Source of the DNA: Comamonadaceae bacterium
GTDB lineage: Bacteria > Pseudomonadota > Gammaproteobacteria > Burkholderiales > Burkholderiaceae_C
Reading direction: 5' to 3'
Assembly: GCA_015999985.1 (NCBI GenBank)
Contig: JAECRA010000040.1
Location: 1 to 39,662, forward strand
DNA: 39,662 bases
The notes beneath the pieces were generated by a model. It saw only the letters and a list, made by a program, of their open reading frames with translations, searched no databases and was not told the origin of the DNA. The position numbers and the translations under genes were made by a program. Positions 38,252 through 39,662 of the stretch are shown here, piece by piece (positions within the stretch are counted from its first letter, which is position 1; every line of letters begins with the position of its first letter).

Positions 38252-38989
38252 ATGAACGCACCCGTCACCTACGAAGTCCAGGGCCATATCGCGCTCATCA
38301 CTCTGCGTCGGCCAGAGCGCCGCAACGCCTTGAACACCCAGATGAGCGCATTGCTCAGCGAATACTGGCATCGCTTTGCCAATGGCCCTGAGCGTGTGGC
38401 GCTGCTGTCAGCGGAGGGCGATCACTTTTGCGCGGGCGTGGACGTGACGGATGCATCCAAGGAAGCCTGGCGAGGCGTGCCCAATGTGGGCGCCAAGATT
38501 GACAAACCGCTCATCAGTGCCGTGCAGGGCTGGGCGGTCGGTGCAGGCTTTACGCTGACCATGATGAGTGACCTGTGTGTGGTGGATGAAACAGCCCAAT
38601 TCATGTTCCCGGAAGCCAAGCTGGGCTTGTTTGGCGGCATCACTGCCAGTTTGGTCTCACGCATTCCGCACAAGGTCGCCGTGGAATTTCTCATGTTGGG
38701 CGAACCCTTGAAAGCCCAGCGCGCATACGACGTCGGTCTGGTCAATCGCGTGACCGAAAAGGGCAAGGCCTACGAAACCGCGCTGGAAATGGCCACTCGC
38801 CTGGCCGACGCCGCGCCGCTGGTTCTGCAGACCATCAAGCGCGCCACATTGGAAACCTTGCCCAAGTCGCCCGCCGAGCTGGCCTATCCACAAATGGGTT
38901 ACCTCACCGACATTGCCCAAAGTGAGGACCTCAAGGAAGGTGTGGCTGCTTTCAAGGAAAAACGCAAGGCTGAATTCAAGGGCTATTAG
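38252..38989 (+). CDS. Enoyl-CoA hydratase/isomerase (crotonase) family protein
   Basis: The 245-residue crotonase-fold protein has PERRNALNTQ, the oxyanion loop EGDHFCAGVDVTD (residues 55-67) and QGWAVGAGF. By eye alignment to rat hydratase, the first catalytic Glu is Thr101 and the second is kept as Glu121 in FMFPEAKLGLFGG. One-glutamate members include isomerases and some hydratases, so activity is open. ATG 38252 is used; the TTG at 38201 would add a non-conserved stretch. It lies 60 bases after the synthetase stop and is probably cotranscribed. Confidence 0.9.
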   Translation: MNAPVTYEVQGHIALITLRRPERRNALNTQMSALLSEYWHRFANGPERVALLSAEGDHFCAGVDVTDASKEAWRGVPNVGAKIDKPLISAVQGWAVGAGFTLTMMSDLCVVDETAQFMFPEAKLGLFGGITASLVSRIPHKVAVEFLMLGEPLKAQRAYDVGLVNRVTEKGKAYETALEMATRLADAAPLVLQTIKRATLETLPKSPAELAYPQMGYLTDIAQSEDLKEGVAAFKEKRKAEFKGY

Positions 38990-39020
38990 CCCACAGAAGG
39001 CCCCACGAACAGACTGTTTA

Positions 39021-39055
39021 CGCGCCCCGGGAAAACCCTCAATAAACCCGGCGCG
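39021..39055. terminator. GC-rich hairpin after the crotonase gene
   Basis: CGCGCCCCGGG (39021-39031) can pair with CCCGGCGCG (39047-39055) with a two-base bulge. There is no T-run, so it is only a possible terminator or 3' stem between the crotonase and RRM genes. Confidence 0.4.
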
Positions 39056-39094
39056 CGAATAACCCTACAACTCAGTATGAATTAAAAGGCTTGC

Positions 39095-39263
39095 TTGACT
39101 TTCCCTATTCTGACGCATAATTCATGAGCGTCCATTTTCTACGGGCGCGTAGTTTGCGGTGAAAAGGTCAGTGTCGCTTCCCCCTCGGTGTTTTTTGCCA
39201 GGTCTGATTGAAGGCGTTTTGCGGACTCCATCGCTTTTTAATCGTTATTGAGGAGTCCCTTTA
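39095..39263 (+). promoter_or_regulatory. Promoter and long 5' leader of the RRM protein gene
   Basis: TTGACT (39095-39100) is followed 15 bases later by CATAAT (39116-39121), or 17 bases later by TAATTC. Transcription from here would leave a leader of about 135 bases before the ATG at 39264. The leader contains T-rich stretches (GTGTTTTTTGCC, CGCTTTTTAATCG) and ends with the ribosome site GAGGAGT. Long leaders are common for cold-induced RNA-binding protein genes. Confidence 0.5.
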
Positions 39264-39662
39264 ATGGGCAATAAACTTTACGTCGGCAATCTTCCTTATT
39301 CGGTGCGCGACGGTGATCTGGAACAGGCGTTCGGCCAATTCGGCGCGGTTACCAGCGCCAAGGTGATGATGGAGCGCGACACCGGTCGCTCGAAAGGCTT
39401 CGGCTTTGTCGAGATGGCAAGTGACCCAGAAGCGCAAGCCGCTATCAACGGCATGAACGGTCAACCTTTGGGTGGCCGTAATGTGGTCGTCAATGAAGCA
39501 CGTCCAATGGAAGCCCGCCCACCCCGTTCCGGTGGTGGTGGCTACGGCGGCGGCGGCGGTGGTGGCGGCTACGGTGGTGGTGGCGGCGGCGGCTACGGTG
39601 GTGGCGGCGGTGGCGGCTACGGCGGCGGCGGCGGTGGTCGTCGTGAAGGCGGCGGCGGCGGC
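39264..39662 (+). CDS. Glycine-rich RRM RNA-binding protein (3' end outside the window)
   Basis: 133 codons are visible without a stop. The N-terminal 80 residues form one RNA-recognition motif with RNP2 (KLYVGNLPYS) and RNP1 (GRSKGFGFVEM). After ARPMEARPPRS the protein turns into a glycine tract with regularly spaced tyrosines (GGGGY-type units), then RREGGGGG at the window edge. Such RRM-Gly proteins are found in many proteobacteria and cyanobacteria and are often cold-induced RNA chaperones. GAGGAGT precedes the ATG at 39264. Confidence 0.92.
   Translation, partial: MGNKLYVGNLPYSVRDGDLEQAFGQFGAVTSAKVMMERDTGRSKGFGFVEMASDPEAQAAINGMNGQPLGGRNVVVNEARPMEARPPRSGGGGYGGGGGGGGYGGGGGGGYGGGGGGGYGGGGGGRREGGGGG
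39529..39637 (+). repeat. Glycine/tyrosine-coding GGN repeat tract
   Basis: This tract of GGT/GGC codons is interrupted by TAC about every 7 to 9 codons, four times. It codes for the low-complexity tail of the RRM protein and is prone to length change between strains. Confidence 0.8.

Overview
The window looks like a chromosome segment of a high-GC betaproteobacterium of the order Burkholderiales, most likely Comamonadaceae-like. This is an inference from four orphan Bug-type (tripartite tricarboxylate) solute receptors, a DUF4148 protein, a DUF1439 lipoprotein, a metX-metW pair, an IPTL-CTERM-like surface nuclease and several GC-rich intergenic repeat families. No tRNA, rRNA, CRISPR array, transposase or phage gene was seen. 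34 protein genes are annotated, the last one cut by the window end.

Left part (1-3100): a Leu/Ile/Val-type ABC receptor, a small DUF4148 protein and a DUF1439 lipoprotein, with a broken remnant of the DUF1439 gene 3' end lying 0.8 kb away. The spacer that follows is filled with palindromic repeats.

Main catabolic operon (3109-16258, all minus strand, 12 genes, tight spacing, two 4-base ATGA overlaps). In transcription order it encodes: an NDP-forming acyl-CoA synthetase with a heptapeptide-repeat tail, a DUF35 OB-fold protein, an SCP2-type thiolase-like protein, a MaoC/hydratase-2 enzyme, a Bug receptor, an MFE-2-type SDR, two acyl-CoA dehydrogenases, a crotonase, a nitronate-monooxygenase-like flavoprotein, a second Bug receptor and a class III CoA transferase. 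A divergent IclR regulator sits at its head. Together these give uptake receptors, CoA activation and a complete (R)-hydroxyacyl beta-oxidation spiral resembling a split peroxisomal MFE-2 plus SCPx set. The thiolase-like protein lacks the usual cysteine and its DUF35 partner lacks the zinc-ribbon cysteines, which points to retro-aldol or otherwise atypical C-C cleavage of an unknown acid, perhaps branched or cyclic.

Middle (17345-24608): a CopD-like membrane protein, tandem intergenic repeats, a Bcr/CflA efflux pump, a hydroxypyruvate-isomerase-like TIM barrel, a transglutaminase-like protein and a large secreted nuclease. Then (24843-29159) come an IclR regulator with a palindrome over its start codon, a divergent TauD-type dioxygenase plus Bug receptor unit, and a convergent amidase. 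metX-metW (29188-30911) are preceded by a terminator-bearing short transcript candidate (leader attenuator or small RNA).

Right part: a TetR regulator with clear operator-like repeats, divergent from two MFS pumps (31308-34472); a second smaller module of Bug receptor, NDP-forming acyl-CoA synthetase and crotonase (34737-38989) that repeats the theme of the main operon; and a glycine-rich RRM RNA-binding protein with a long 5' leader at the window edge.
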